Assembly (NCBI GenBank): GCA_016713325.1
Contig: JADJPJ010000002.1
Location: 620,001 to 684,000 of the forward strand
Origin: Candidatus Flexifilum affinis
GTDB lineage: Bacteria > Chloroflexota > Anaerolineae > Aggregatilineales > Phototrophicaceae
Direction: 5' to 3'
Length of the DNA stretch: 64,000 nt
The position numbers and the translations under genes are program-made. Of the stretch, positions 1-7,874 are shown piece by piece (within the stretch, counting starts at the first letter, position 1; every line of letters begins with the position of its first letter). The notes beneath the pieces were generated by a model. The model ran no database searches. It was not told where the DNA came from and saw only the letters and a program-made list of their open reading frames with translations.

Positions 1-267
1 TACCGACGCATTGACGCTATTCGCGAGTCGCACCAGCGGAAGCTGGAGCGGGTGCTCGACATCATCAAGACCGCCGACCATCCGCTGACCATCAGCGATC
101 TCTCCAAGCAGATGTACCCCGAACGCCATGGCTACGACATATTGCTGGCGTTGGAAGAGGTCGGGGCGCACGTCGAGTATCTCTACGACCACGGCTGGCT
201 GGAGGTCTGCAACCTGGAAGAGGTTGAGCGCGAAGACAACCCGGTCCTCCAGTATCGACCGGTGTAG
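1..267 (+). CDS. C-terminal end of an MBL-fold metallo-hydrolase (partial)
   Basis: Reading frame 1 is open from the first base of the window to the TAG at 265-267, so the gene starts upstream. The 88 visible residues are helical and charged and match the small winged-helix tail found after the metallo-beta-lactamase domain in the RNase Z/glyoxalase-II-like MBL hydrolases. The visible marks are an 'HQRKLERVL' helix, a 'T.SDL....YP' segment and the 'LALEEVGAHVEYLYDHGWLEV' type helix-wing. The catalytic HxHxDH region is outside the window, so the substrate cannot be judged. The next gene starts 15 bases after the stop on the same strand and may be cotranscribed. The family assignment rests only on the tail. 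Confidence 0.6.
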   Translation, partial: YRRIDAIRESHQRKLERVLDIIKTADHPLTISDLSKQMYPERHGYDILLALEEVGAHVEYLYDHGWLEVCNLEEVEREDNPVLQYRPV

Positions 268-282
268 CGGACGGAGCGCTGA

Positions 283-1449
283 ATGATCACTCGCCGCGAC
301 GCCTTGGGCCTTGCCGCCGCCTTCGCCGCCAGCCGTGTCGCGCTGGTTATCGTCGGGCTGGCGGCCATGCTCGTTCTGCCGATGAATGAGCGCGCTGATT
401 TCACGCATCTGCGCGACGGGGGGTCGGCGCTCGACATGTGGTACCGCTGGGACGCCACGTTCTACGCGACGATTGCCACCTACGGTTACGAATGGCAGAA
501 CGAAGGCCGTCCGGCGGCGGACATGGCCTTCATGCCCGTCTACCCGCTGACGGTGCGCGCCGCCTCGTTTCTCAACCCTGAGGGCTGCCCGGTTTCGCCG
601 TACTGGAGTACCTGCACGACGCTCGGCGGTTTGGTCGTCTCCAACCTCGCCCTGCTGGCCTCGACGTACCTGCTGTTCTGGCTGACGCTGGTCCGCTTTG
701 GTCGAGCGGCGGCCTGGCGAGCGACTGTGCTGCTGCTGGTTTCGCCGATCAGCATTTTTCTCTCCGGCGTCTACACCGAATCGCTGTTCCTTCTGCTGTC
801 GCTGTTGACCTTTGTTTTACTGGAACGCCGGCAGTATCTGGGCGCAGTCGCCGCCGCCTGCCTGGCCGCCCTGACCCGCTCGGTCGGGCTGGCGCTGTGC
901 GCTGGACTGCTCTGGTACGCCTGGTTCAACGGGGCAGACTGGTCGGCGCGACGGCCGGTTCGACTGGCGCTGGCGGTTCTGCCCGCTGTCGTCTTCGCCG
1001 GGTACATCCTGTGGATGGGCAGCAGCGTCGGCGATCGGCTGGCCTATTTCAGCACCTACGAGCTGGCCTGGGACCGCACCGCCGGCACGCCAATTCAGGC
1101 CTTCACCGTCTACTTCAGCGGCGAGCCTGTCTCCTGGTTCGGCTGGACGTTGTCCTGGCTCGACCTGTTCTTGACGCTGTTCTACCTGGTGCTGGCCGGC
1201 GTCGCGATCTGGCGGGCACGCGGGGCGCGGCGCGGGGAAGGGGTGATGGCGCTGGGCGGGCTGATCGTCCCGATCATGAGCGGCACGCTGGTGGGGATGC
1301 CGCGCTTCGGCGCTGTGTTGTTTCCTTTTTATATGCTGCTCGGCCGGTGGGCGGATAAACCGTGGAAGGCGCTGCTGGTCTATGGCGTATCCGGCGCGCT
1401 GGCCGTATTGTTTGCGATACGGTTTGTCGCCTGGCGCTGGATCGCCTGA
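283..1449 (+). CDS. PIG-V-like mannosyltransferase family membrane protein
   Basis: This 388-residue polytopic membrane protein has about ten hydrophobic segments and looks like the bacterial branch of the PIG-V (GPI mannosyltransferase 2) family, which uses a polyprenyl-phosphate sugar donor. Its key motif is 'WYRWDATFY' at residues 53-61, in the first extracytoplasmic loop, followed by 'FMPVYPL' about 25 residues later. The acidic residue of W-x-x-W-D is the expected catalytic position. The ATG at 283 has a GGAG ribosome site ('cggagcgctgaatg'). A paralogue with the same W-R-R-W-D motif lies at 49976-51208 on the other strand. The acceptor (lipid, glycan or protein) cannot be inferred from sequence. 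The family call is fairly secure and the exact reaction is not. Confidence 0.75.
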   Translation: MITRRDALGLAAAFAASRVALVIVGLAAMLVLPMNERADFTHLRDGGSALDMWYRWDATFYATIATYGYEWQNEGRPAADMAFMPVYPLTVRAASFLNPEGCPVSPYWSTCTTLGGLVVSNLALLASTYLLFWLTLVRFGRAAAWRATVLLLVSPISIFLSGVYTESLFLLLSLLTFVLLERRQYLGAVAAACLAALTRSVGLALCAGLLWYAWFNGADWSARRPVRLALAVLPAVVFAGYILWMGSSVGDRLAYFSTYELAWDRTAGTPIQAFTVYFSGEPVSWFGWTLSWLDLFLTLFYLVLAGVAIWRARGARRGEGVMALGGLIVPIMSGTLVGMPRFGAVLFPFYMLLGRWADKPWKALLVYGVSGALAVLFAIRFVAWRWIA

Positions 1450-1459
1450 TGCTGGCGGT

Positions 1460-1681
1460 TCAGATCTCGCTGCAATCCCACATGAAGCCGCAGCGATCGC
1501 AGCGAACCTTGCAGGCCAGGCGGTAGGTCTTCGCGCCGCACTGCGGGCAGACGGTGGACAGGCTGTAGTTGGGTAACGTCCCTTGAGGCAGCGCGCTTTC
1601 GACGCGCAGAGTCGGGCGGGGCGCATCGAGCCGATCGGGCTGACCGGATAGGGAGTCTGTGGGAGTGCGTTTGGGCGGCAT
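1460..1681 (-). CDS. small zinc-ribbon protein
   Basis: This is a 73-residue protein whose C-terminal 30 residues form a four-cysteine zinc ribbon: C-P-Q-C-G, then C-K-V-R-C-D-R-C-G, then a final Cys in 'WDC'. The N-terminal half is basic, rich in Pro and Ser, and probably disordered. The open frame extends 15 codons further upstream, but the ATG at 1681 is preceded by 'gagaaggtccgtc', a good ribosome site, so this start was chosen. It converges with the PIG-V-like gene (10 bases between the stops) and lies just downstream of the tRNA-Cys gene on the same strand. Function is unknown. Such ribbons often mediate nucleic-acid or protein contacts. Confidence 0.6.
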   Translation of the reverse strand: MPPKRTPTDSLSGQPDRLDAPRPTLRVESALPQGTLPNYSLSTVCPQCGAKTYRLACKVRCDRCGFMWDCSEI

Positions 1682-1741
1682 GACGGACCTTCTCACGCTG
1701 CACGAACGAAAAAGGGACATCTGCAAGAGATATCCCTTTAG

Positions 1742-1812
1742 AGGCGACGACCGGACTCGAACCGGTGATCAAGCTTTTGCAGAGCTTTGCCTTACCACTT
1801 GGCCACGTCGCC
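1742..1812 (-). tRNA. tRNA-Cys (anticodon GCA)
   Basis: On the minus strand the sequence folds as a cloverleaf. The acceptor arms GGCGACG (1812-1806) and CGTCGCC (1749-1743) pair fully over seven bases, with discriminator U at 1742. The anticodon loop reads CTCTGCAAAAG, giving GCA. The T arm contains GGTTCGAGTCC. The 3' CCA is not encoded. Total length is 71 bases, which fits tRNA-Cys, with a short variable loop. No other tRNA was found in the window. Confidence 0.95.
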
Positions 1813-2067
1813 TGAAGAATACCTATTATAACCGCTGAACTCCCCTCTCGACAAGGCTTGGCCTTCCGACCGGGGCATTCGGATTTGGTTGTGTGCGCTA
1901 CGCATTTTCGGGACGACACGTGGGTCGTCCCCTACACTCAGTGTCGTTTGTCGCAGCGAACCCATCTTTCCGCCCGCCACATTTTCGAATGTTCCCTCTT
2001 CGTGCCGGGGCCGCGGTGCCATCACTCGCACTTGCGGCCCATCGTGAAAAACGCCAAAATACATTCC

Positions 2068-3051
2068 ATGGACGAACAAGAACGCCTTCCCGACAGCGAA
2101 ATACCCGCTTCCCCCGAGCCCGCCTCGGTGGAGCCTGAATCGATGACGCCTGCCGAACCGGAAAACGCGCTTCTGGCCGAGGAAGAAGACGGCTGGACTC
2201 TGGCTGAGCCGCGGACGTCGGCGGCCACTGCAGAGACTTCCGTGGGCGATGTACCGATGCTCGCTTCCGACGCTTATTCGGCTGAAGCTTATGCGAGCGA
2301 CGCCTATTCGGCCGACGCCCTGGCCGATGACTGGTTGGGAAGGGACTCGCTTCCCGCCGCCGGAGGAGAGGATGTCGATGCGGCGCTGGCCGCGGTGGCC
2401 TCGCTGAGCATGGTCAGCGATCGCGAGGCCGACCGCGAAGCCGACGACATGGCGCGCGTAGAAAGAGCTGCGGAACCGAAGCGGATCGAACGAGCGGTGC
2501 GCCAGGCGGGAATTCCTGCGCCGCAGGGCATGACTCTCAGGCGCGGCCAACTGGCTTCGGCGATCCCGGCGCTGCTGCTGATCGTGATCGGCGGGGGTTG
2601 GACGTTCGCCAATACGACCGGCGGACAGATCGCGCCGAACCTGCTGTTCGGGGGCGCGGCGGCGCTGGTGGCGGCCGTCTTCGTCCTGGGCTGGCTGTCG
2701 TTCGGACGCTGGGCGCGCGGCCTGCTCTTTCTGGCGGCGCTGGTGGCGGCGACGATCGGACTGATCGCTTTCACGCTGACGACGCCCGGACTGGAACTGA
2801 CCACGTCGTACCCGCTTCTCCTGGCTGCGCCAGGGTTGGCCTGCCTGATCGCGGCGGTGCTGGCGCGCCCGGCCAGTACACGTCTGCTGGTCCTGGCCGT
2901 CCTGCTGATCGCGGGGGCGGCGGTGGGAATCGCCTACAACGCCGGCCTGTTTCCACTGGATCTGACACCTTACCTGCAATACCTGCTGCCCGTGACCGGA
3001 GGCGTGCTCCTGCTTTTGTGGGCGATCGGCGCTCTGGCCCGCCGCGCCTGA
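2068..3051 (+). CDS. membrane protein with acidic N-terminal tail, function unknown
   Basis: About the first 150 of 327 residues are acidic and rich in Ala, Pro, Glu and Ser, with short imperfect repeats of the type 'SDAYSAEAYASDAYSADA'. A basic stretch follows, then six closely spaced hydrophobic segments (from 'AIPALLLIVIGGGW' to 'LLPVTGGVLLLLWAIG') that fill the C-terminal half. The frame is open upstream to 1858, but that part is Arg/His/Cys-rich and unlike protein. The ATG at 2068 begins a credible tail, although no strong ribosome site is visible. The next gene (GT4) starts 13 bases after the stop. I do not recognise the family. The layout suggests an inner-membrane protein with a long disordered cytoplasmic arm. 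Confidence 0.65.
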   Translation: MDEQERLPDSEIPASPEPASVEPESMTPAEPENALLAEEEDGWTLAEPRTSAATAETSVGDVPMLASDAYSAEAYASDAYSADALADDWLGRDSLPAAGGEDVDAALAAVASLSMVSDREADREADDMARVERAAEPKRIERAVRQAGIPAPQGMTLRRGQLASAIPALLLIVIGGGWTFANTTGGQIAPNLLFGGAAALVAAVFVLGWLSFGRWARGLLFLAALVAATIGLIAFTLTTPGLELTTSYPLLLAAPGLACLIAAVLARPASTRLLVLAVLLIAGAAVGIAYNAGLFPLDLTPYLQYLLPVTGGVLLLLWAIGALARRA

Positions 3052-3063
3052 ACTGACCCGGGC

Positions 3064-4143
3064 ATGCGCATCGCCATTGACGCCAGCCGGACGACCGTTG
3101 CACAGGTCACTGGCACCGAGCACTATGCGCGGCAGATGATTCGCCACATCCTGCAGCAGCCGCGCGACCACGATGTCACGCTGTATTTTCGCGATAATCC
3201 CCCTGCCGATCTCTTTCCACGATCTTCACGCATCACACAGCGCGTGATCCCGTTTCCGCGCGCTTGGACGCATCTGCGCCTGGCGGCGGCCCTGCTTGGC
3301 GACCGGCCGGATGTCCTGTGGGTGCCGGCGCACGCGCTGCCGTTTGTCTTTCCCGGACGCGCTGCCGTGACCGTCCATGACCTGGGCTACCGTCACTTTC
3401 CGCAGGCCCACACGGCCAACCAGCGTCGCTACCTCGACCTGACGACGCGGACCAGCGCCGCCCGTGCCTCGGTCGTGATGGCAGACAGCCAGGCCACCGC
3501 GGACGATCTGATGCGTTTTTACGGCACGCCGGCGCACAAGATCCACGTTGTCTACCCTGGCGTCGACGTGCCGCCGATTGGCGATCCGGTCCAGGTACGG
3601 CAGAAATATGGTCTGCCGGAACGCTATTTTCTGTTCATCGGAACGCTGCAGCCGCGCAAGAACATCGCCCGGCTGGTAGCGGCCTTTAGGCTGTGGCAGG
3701 AGCGCCACCCGGACGATCCGGCTTCGCTGGTGCTGGCCGGCGGCAAAGGCTGGTTGTTTGACCCGATGTGGCTAGGAGGCGTCGAGCGGGTGATTCTGCC
3801 TGGCTACGTCGACGCCGCGGACAAAGGCGCGGTCTATGCCGGGGCGCTGGCCCTGGTGTTCCCGTCGCTCTACGAGGGCTTCGGCTTTCCTGTGTTGGAG
3901 GCCATGGCCTGCGGCGCGCCGGTGGTGTGCAGCCGCACGTCGAGCCTGCCCGAGCTGGCCGGCGACGCTGCGCTGCTGGTTGACCCGGAATCGACGGAAG
4001 AAATCGCCGATGCCATGGCGCGCGCTGCCGCCGATGGGGCGCTGCGGCGCGCGCTGATCTCCGGCGGCCGGGCGCGTGTCGAGCGCTTCACCTGGGAGAA
4101 CGCAGCGGCGGCGGCCCTCGATGCGCTGGAGGCGGCGAGATGA
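3064..4143 (+). CDS. glycosyltransferase family 4 (GT-B fold)
   Basis: This 359-residue protein has the two-Rossmann layout of GT4 retaining glycosyltransferases. The N-terminal acceptor domain begins 'MRIAIDASRTT..GTEHYAR', and the nucleotide-sugar domain contains 'FIGTLQPRKNIARLV' near residue 195 and the E-x7-E signature 'EGFGFPVLE' near residue 275, followed by 'GAPVVCSRTSSLPELAGDAALLVDP'-type sequence. It is a soluble or peripherally membrane-bound enzyme that would add a sugar from a nucleotide donor to a lipid-linked or surface glycan. Its TGA overlaps the ATG of the GT9-GT26 gene (ATGA at 4140), so the two are translationally coupled. The sugar specificity cannot be read from sequence. 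Confidence 0.85.
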   Translation: MRIAIDASRTTVAQVTGTEHYARQMIRHILQQPRDHDVTLYFRDNPPADLFPRSSRITQRVIPFPRAWTHLRLAAALLGDRPDVLWVPAHALPFVFPGRAAVTVHDLGYRHFPQAHTANQRRYLDLTTRTSAARASVVMADSQATADDLMRFYGTPAHKIHVVYPGVDVPPIGDPVQVRQKYGLPERYFLFIGTLQPRKNIARLVAAFRLWQERHPDDPASLVLAGGKGWLFDPMWLGGVERVILPGYVDAADKGAVYAGALALVFPSLYEGFGFPVLEAMACGAPVVCSRTSSLPELAGDAALLVDPESTEEIADAMARAAADGALRRALISGGRARVERFTWENAAAAALDALEAAR

Positions 4144-5978
4144 TCGAAAACGGCCCGCGCTTCCTGATCGTCCAGCTCGCCGACATTGGCGATCTCGTCA
4201 ACTCGACCCCGGCGCTGTCGGCGCTGCGCGAAACGCACCCCACCGCGCACATCGCTCTGTTGACCACCCGACACGCCGCGCCGATCCTCGAAGGGACCGG
4301 GCTGGTCGACGAGATCATCCTGTTCGACAAGCACGCCTTCGACCGACTGAGCGCGCTGGCACGACCACCCAACCTGGCCGCCGCGCTGAAGCTGTCGGCC
4401 CGCCTGCGCCGTGGGCGCTACGACACGGTCATCTTTCTGCACCATTTCTCGACGCGCTTCGGTGCGCTCAAGTTCGCCGCCCTGGCCTGCAGCGCTGGTG
4501 CCCAGCGGCGGATCGGCTTGCAGAATGGACGTGCGCCTTTCCTCACCGAAGGCGTCCCCGATCTCGGGTTTGGCGCGAAGCATCAGGCGCAGTACTGGCT
4601 CGATCTGGTCGCGCTGGCGGGCGCCGATGCGGTTCCTCGACCTGCCCGGATTGTCGCGGGCATGGGCGATGCTGTCCCCCTCCCGCCCAAATCCGGCCGG
4701 TTGCGCATTGCCGTGCACGCGGGCAGCGGCGGCTATAGCCTGGCTCGGCGCTGGGAGCCAGAGCGGTTCGCGACCGTCGCCGACCATCTGGTCGAGAGCC
4801 GCGACGCCGAGATCATGCTGGTGGGCGGGAAGGGCGACGACTCCGCCGCGGTGCAGGAGGCGATGCGTCACACGCCGCTCAATCTCGCAGGTGTGACGAC
4901 CCTGGCTCAACTGGCGGACGTGCTGCGCACCTGCGATCTGTTCATCGGCTCCGACAGCGGCGTCATGCACATCGCGGCGGCGGCGGGTGCGCCAGTGCTG
5001 GCTGTATTCGGCCCGAGCAACGCCGATGCATGGTCGCCTTGGACGCCCGAAGGGCGTTCGACCGTGGTGCGCAGCGCGCCGGAGTGCAGCCCGTGCAGCT
5101 ATGTCGAATATGGCGTCGGGGCGCGGGATGGCTGTAAGGCGCGAACGTGCATGCGTATGGTGACGGTCGCCCAGGTGGCCGCGGCGGCCGAGCGGCTGCT
5201 CGATGGCGTGCCGACGCCCACCGTTTCGAACGCACAGGCCGAGGCGCAGGAGCGTCTTCATTTGCTCGGCCTGCCGGTGAGCGTGATCACCTACCGCGAG
5301 TGGATGGCGCGCATCGCCCGCTGGATGGCAACAGACCGTCTGCATCACGTCTGCACCATCAACCCGGAGATGATCATGATCGCCCGGCGCGACCCGATCT
5401 TCAGCGTCGTGCTTCAGCGCGCGGATCTGACCGTACCCGACGGCGTCGGACTGCTGCTGGCCTCCCGCTGGAAGGGTCGCCGGCTGCCGGAACGCGTCAC
5501 CGGGTCGGACGGCGTTCCGATGATCGCCGCGGAAGCCGCCCGCCTGGGATGGCGGCTGTATCTGCTCGGCGCCGGGCCTGGCGTGGCCGATAAAGCCGCG
5601 GCCGTGCTTCAGCGCGATCATCCGGCGCTGCAAATCGTTGGCATTTACGAGGGCAGCCCGGCGGCGGAGGAAGAAGACAGCATCGTCGAGCGCGTGAACG
5701 CCAGCGGTGCGGATATCCTACTGGTGGCTTATGGCGCGCCGGAGCAGGACAAATGGATCGCCCGTAACGCGCCGCGGCTGAACGTCAGGATGGCAATGGG
5801 TGTTGGCGGCACCTTCGACTTCATCGCCGGAATCATCCCGCGCGCCCCGGAGTCGATGCGGCGTTTGGGCCTGGAGTGGCTGTACCGGCTGTACTTGCAG
5901 CCCTGGCGCATCAAGCGCATGCTGCGCCTGCCACGCTTTGCGCTGGCTGTGCTGCTGGAAGGACGTGATCGTGCGTGA
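4140..5978 (+). CDS. GT9 heptosyltransferase-like / GT26 (WecG-TagA-CpsF) fusion glycosyltransferase
   Basis: This 612-residue protein contains two complete glycosyltransferase domains. Residues 1 to about 355 are family 9 (ADP-heptose:LPS heptosyltransferase-like), seen in 'QLADIGDLVNSTPALSALRE' at the start, 'HAGSGGYSLARRWEPERFA' and the donor-site 'FIGSDSGVMHIAAAAGAPV'. Residues 373-612 are family 26, seen in 'INPEMIMIARRDP', 'VPDGVGLLLASRWKG', 'LLGAGPGVAD', 'VAYGAPEQDKWIARN' and 'GVGGTFDFIAG'. These domains are normally separate proteins. GT26 enzymes add a sugar to a lipid-linked first sugar (ManNAc or Glc in teichoic acid and enterobacterial common antigen pathways). The gene overlaps the GT4 gene upstream and the sugar kinase gene downstream, so all three act in one glycan pathway. 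Confidence 0.85.
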   Translation: MIENGPRFLIVQLADIGDLVNSTPALSALRETHPTAHIALLTTRHAAPILEGTGLVDEIILFDKHAFDRLSALARPPNLAAALKLSARLRRGRYDTVIFLHHFSTRFGALKFAALACSAGAQRRIGLQNGRAPFLTEGVPDLGFGAKHQAQYWLDLVALAGADAVPRPARIVAGMGDAVPLPPKSGRLRIAVHAGSGGYSLARRWEPERFATVADHLVESRDAEIMLVGGKGDDSAAVQEAMRHTPLNLAGVTTLAQLADVLRTCDLFIGSDSGVMHIAAAAGAPVLAVFGPSNADAWSPWTPEGRSTVVRSAPECSPCSYVEYGVGARDGCKARTCMRMVTVAQVAAAAERLLDGVPTPTVSNAQAEAQERLHLLGLPVSVITYREWMARIARWMATDRLHHVCTINPEMIMIARRDPIFSVVLQRADLTVPDGVGLLLASRWKGRRLPERVTGSDGVPMIAAEAARLGWRLYLLGAGPGVADKAAAVLQRDHPALQIVGIYEGSPAAEEEDSIVERVNASGADILLVAYGAPEQDKWIARNAPRLNVRMAMGVGGTFDFIAGIIPRAPESMRRLGLEWLYRLYLQPWRIKRMLRLPRFALAVLLEGRDRA

Positions 5979-6963
5979 ACGCCTGCTGAGCCTGATCCCC
6001 CGACTGGCGGGACATCGAATCCTGGTCGTCGGCGATGTGATCCTCGACGAGTACCTGATTGGCCGCGCGACGCGAATGAGCCGCGAAGCGCCGATCCCGG
6101 TGCTGGAATTCGAGTCTCGCCGGCATGTACCCGGTGGCGCCGGCAACCCGGCGGCGAACATCGCGGCGCTGGGTAGCACCGCGCATCTGGTGGCCGTGGT
6201 CGGCAATGATGCTGATGCCGATGGTCTGCGCGCCACGCTGCGCCAGAATGGAATCGCGCCCGATGCCCTGATCGTCGACGAGTCGCGCCCGACCACCGTC
6301 AAGTCCCGGCTGATGGCGCACATGGGACTGCGCTTCCCGCAACAGGTCGCCCGGCTCGACCGGCTGTCGCGCGATTCTCTGCCGCAGCAGGTGGAGACGC
6401 AGGTGTCCGATCGGATCGCCGCGCTGCTGCCCCAGGTCGATGCGGCGCTGGGCTCCGACTACCAGACCGGGATGCTATCGCCGGCGCTGGCTGAGCACCT
6501 GCGGGAACTGGCCGGTCCACGGCTGATCGCCGCCGATGCCCAGGGCCAGTTCGGCAAATATGTCGGTTACGATCTGATCAAGTGCAACGTCGACGAGGCG
6601 CGCGAGACTCTGCGCCGCGACCTGAAGACGGATGCGGATTTCGCCGCCGGAGCACGCCAGTTGTTCCAGGATCTGCGGCTGAGACGAGGGATGGTGATCA
6701 CGCGCGGCAGCGAAGGCGCCACGATTGCCACCCCGGACGGGGAGTCACACTGTCCTGCCCCGGCGATCACCGACGTTTACGATACTGTGGGGGCAGGCGA
6801 CACCGCGGTCGCCGTGATGACGCTCGCCCTGGTGGCTGGCGCTTCCCCTGTGGAAGCGGTCACCCTGGCCAATGTCGCCAGTGGGGTGGTGGTGCGCCGG
6901 GTGGGCAACTATGCGCCCACGCCTGATGATTTGCGGCAGGCGCTGGCTGCCGCTGCATTCTAG
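5971..6963 (+). CDS. PfkB-family sugar kinase, HldE/RfaE1 N-domain type (heptose-7-phosphate kinase-like)
   Basis: This 330-residue kinase has the two PfkB signatures: a Gly-rich 'PGGAGNPAANIAALG' near residue 53 and the catalytic 'VYDTVGAGDT' near residue 268, whose Asp is the general base. The spacing and 'ILVVGDVILDEYLIG' at the start match the kinase half of HldE (D-glycero-beta-D-manno-heptose-7-phosphate 1-kinase). The adenylyltransferase half is absent. The start is GTG at 5971, chosen because GGAAGGA sits seven bases upstream; it overlaps the stop of the previous gene. A heptose role is supported by the neighbouring GT9 domain. A different carbohydrate kinase remains possible. Confidence 0.8.
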   Translation: MRERLLSLIPRLAGHRILVVGDVILDEYLIGRATRMSREAPIPVLEFESRRHVPGGAGNPAANIAALGSTAHLVAVVGNDADADGLRATLRQNGIAPDALIVDESRPTTVKSRLMAHMGLRFPQQVARLDRLSRDSLPQQVETQVSDRIAALLPQVDAALGSDYQTGMLSPALAEHLRELAGPRLIAADAQGQFGKYVGYDLIKCNVDEARETLRRDLKTDADFAAGARQLFQDLRLRRGMVITRGSEGATIATPDGESHCPAPAITDVYDTVGAGDTAVAVMTLALVAGASPVEAVTLANVASGVVVRRVGNYAPTPDDLRQALAAAAF

Positions 6964-6970
6964 CTGCGGT

Positions 6971-7513
6971 CTAGCCCTGTGCGCTGGCTCTTTCCATTTC
7001 CAGACTGGCCGACAGCGCCAGGGAAAGGTCGCGCGCCCAGTCACTGATGCTTTCCCAGTCGCGCCAGTCGCCTTCGGGGATCCCCATGCCGCGCGCCAGC
7101 AGCTTGATCAGCGGCGAGACTTTGCCTGAGTCGAACGCGCCGGCGAACATGCCTATGCTCATCGGCTGAAGGGACGGATAGCTGCGGAACAGCACGTCGT
7201 GGTAGCTTTCGGCGACCTCATGGCTTTCGGGGCTGTCATCGGCCATGGTCATGCAGACCGTGAAATAGGCCAACGGTTTCTGGGCCAGTGCTGCCTGATG
7301 CTTCTCGAGGAATTCGACAGCATGGGGTAGCCACTTGCCGCCCCGAATGGCGCTGCCCACGACCACCGCATCATAGTCCTTCACATGCTGGATGGACTCG
7401 ATCGGCTGAACCTCGACCTGACGGCCTTCGCCACCCAGCACCGTTGCGATGAGGTCGGCGACTTCTGCGGTGGAGCCTAATCGCGTTGCATAAGTAACTA
7501 GAATTCGAGACAT
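6971..7513 (-). CDS. flavodoxin-domain protein (HemG-like)
   Basis: This 180-residue protein has the FMN phosphate loop 'YATRLGSTAEVADLIA' right after the first strand, then 'YDAVVVGSAIRGGKWLPHAVEFL', typical of the flavodoxin fold in menaquinone-dependent protoporphyrinogen oxidase (HemG) and related electron-transfer flavoproteins. The long-chain insertion and C-terminal 'GDWRDWESISDWA' also match that group. The ATG at 7513 has AAGGAAGA seven bases upstream. The gene is monocistronic, converging with the sugar kinase gene (7 bases apart). It could oxidise protoporphyrinogen or act as a general flavodoxin. No haem genes are adjacent, so the substrate is open. Confidence 0.75.
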   Translation of the reverse strand: MSRILVTYATRLGSTAEVADLIATVLGGEGRQVEVQPIESIQHVKDYDAVVVGSAIRGGKWLPHAVEFLEKHQAALAQKPLAYFTVCMTMADDSPESHEVAESYHDVLFRSYPSLQPMSIGMFAGAFDSGKVSPLIKLLARGMGIPEGDWRDWESISDWARDLSLALSASLEMERASAQG

Positions 7514-7820
7514 GTTGATCTTCCTTGAAATATCGGTAAATTCACTCCGTCTGTGACGGCGACTGAGGCAGCGCCCATGACGCCGCTTACGTCGTGCGCG
7601 AGGGGGGTGTTCTTTTGGGGGGAGTTTGAACCTTTCCTGAGCGCCGCGAACGGCGCAAAACATTCTTTTCTCAAATTGTAACATCCCTTGTCAATTTCAT
7701 CGGAATTCATTGTAGGGCGTATCATACAATTCGGAGTTGTTACAGTGCGCGGCGTTACCCGTTGTATGTCGGCTGGTATACGCCTGACGAAGATCGCGGT
7801 GTCCGACGCGTCGTGAAAGC
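7514..7820. other. non-coding leader region upstream of the flavodoxin gene
   Basis: About 300 bases without a credible gene. On the minus strand it contains an extended -10-like TGTTACAAT (7675-7683) and a small hairpin, GCGCCG-CGAA-CGGCGC (7641-7656), which would lie in a 5' leader of about 150 bases ahead of the flavodoxin start. Open frames here are Arg/Pro-rich and unconvincing. No riboswitch class is recognisable. Confidence 0.4.
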
Positions 7821-7853
7821 AAAACGCCCCGCCGGCGCATGCCGGCGGGGCGT
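7821..7853 (-). terminator. rho-independent terminator of the M32 carboxypeptidase gene
   Basis: A perfect 13-bp stem (7824-7836 with 7841-7853, ACGCCCCGCCGGC / GCCGGCGGGGCGT) closes a four-base loop GCAT. On the minus strand it is followed by TTTTGCTTTC. It lies 22 bases after the stop of the carboxypeptidase gene on that strand. Confidence 0.85.
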
Positions 7854-7874
7854 TCTGAAGGGTCTTTGTCGCGA

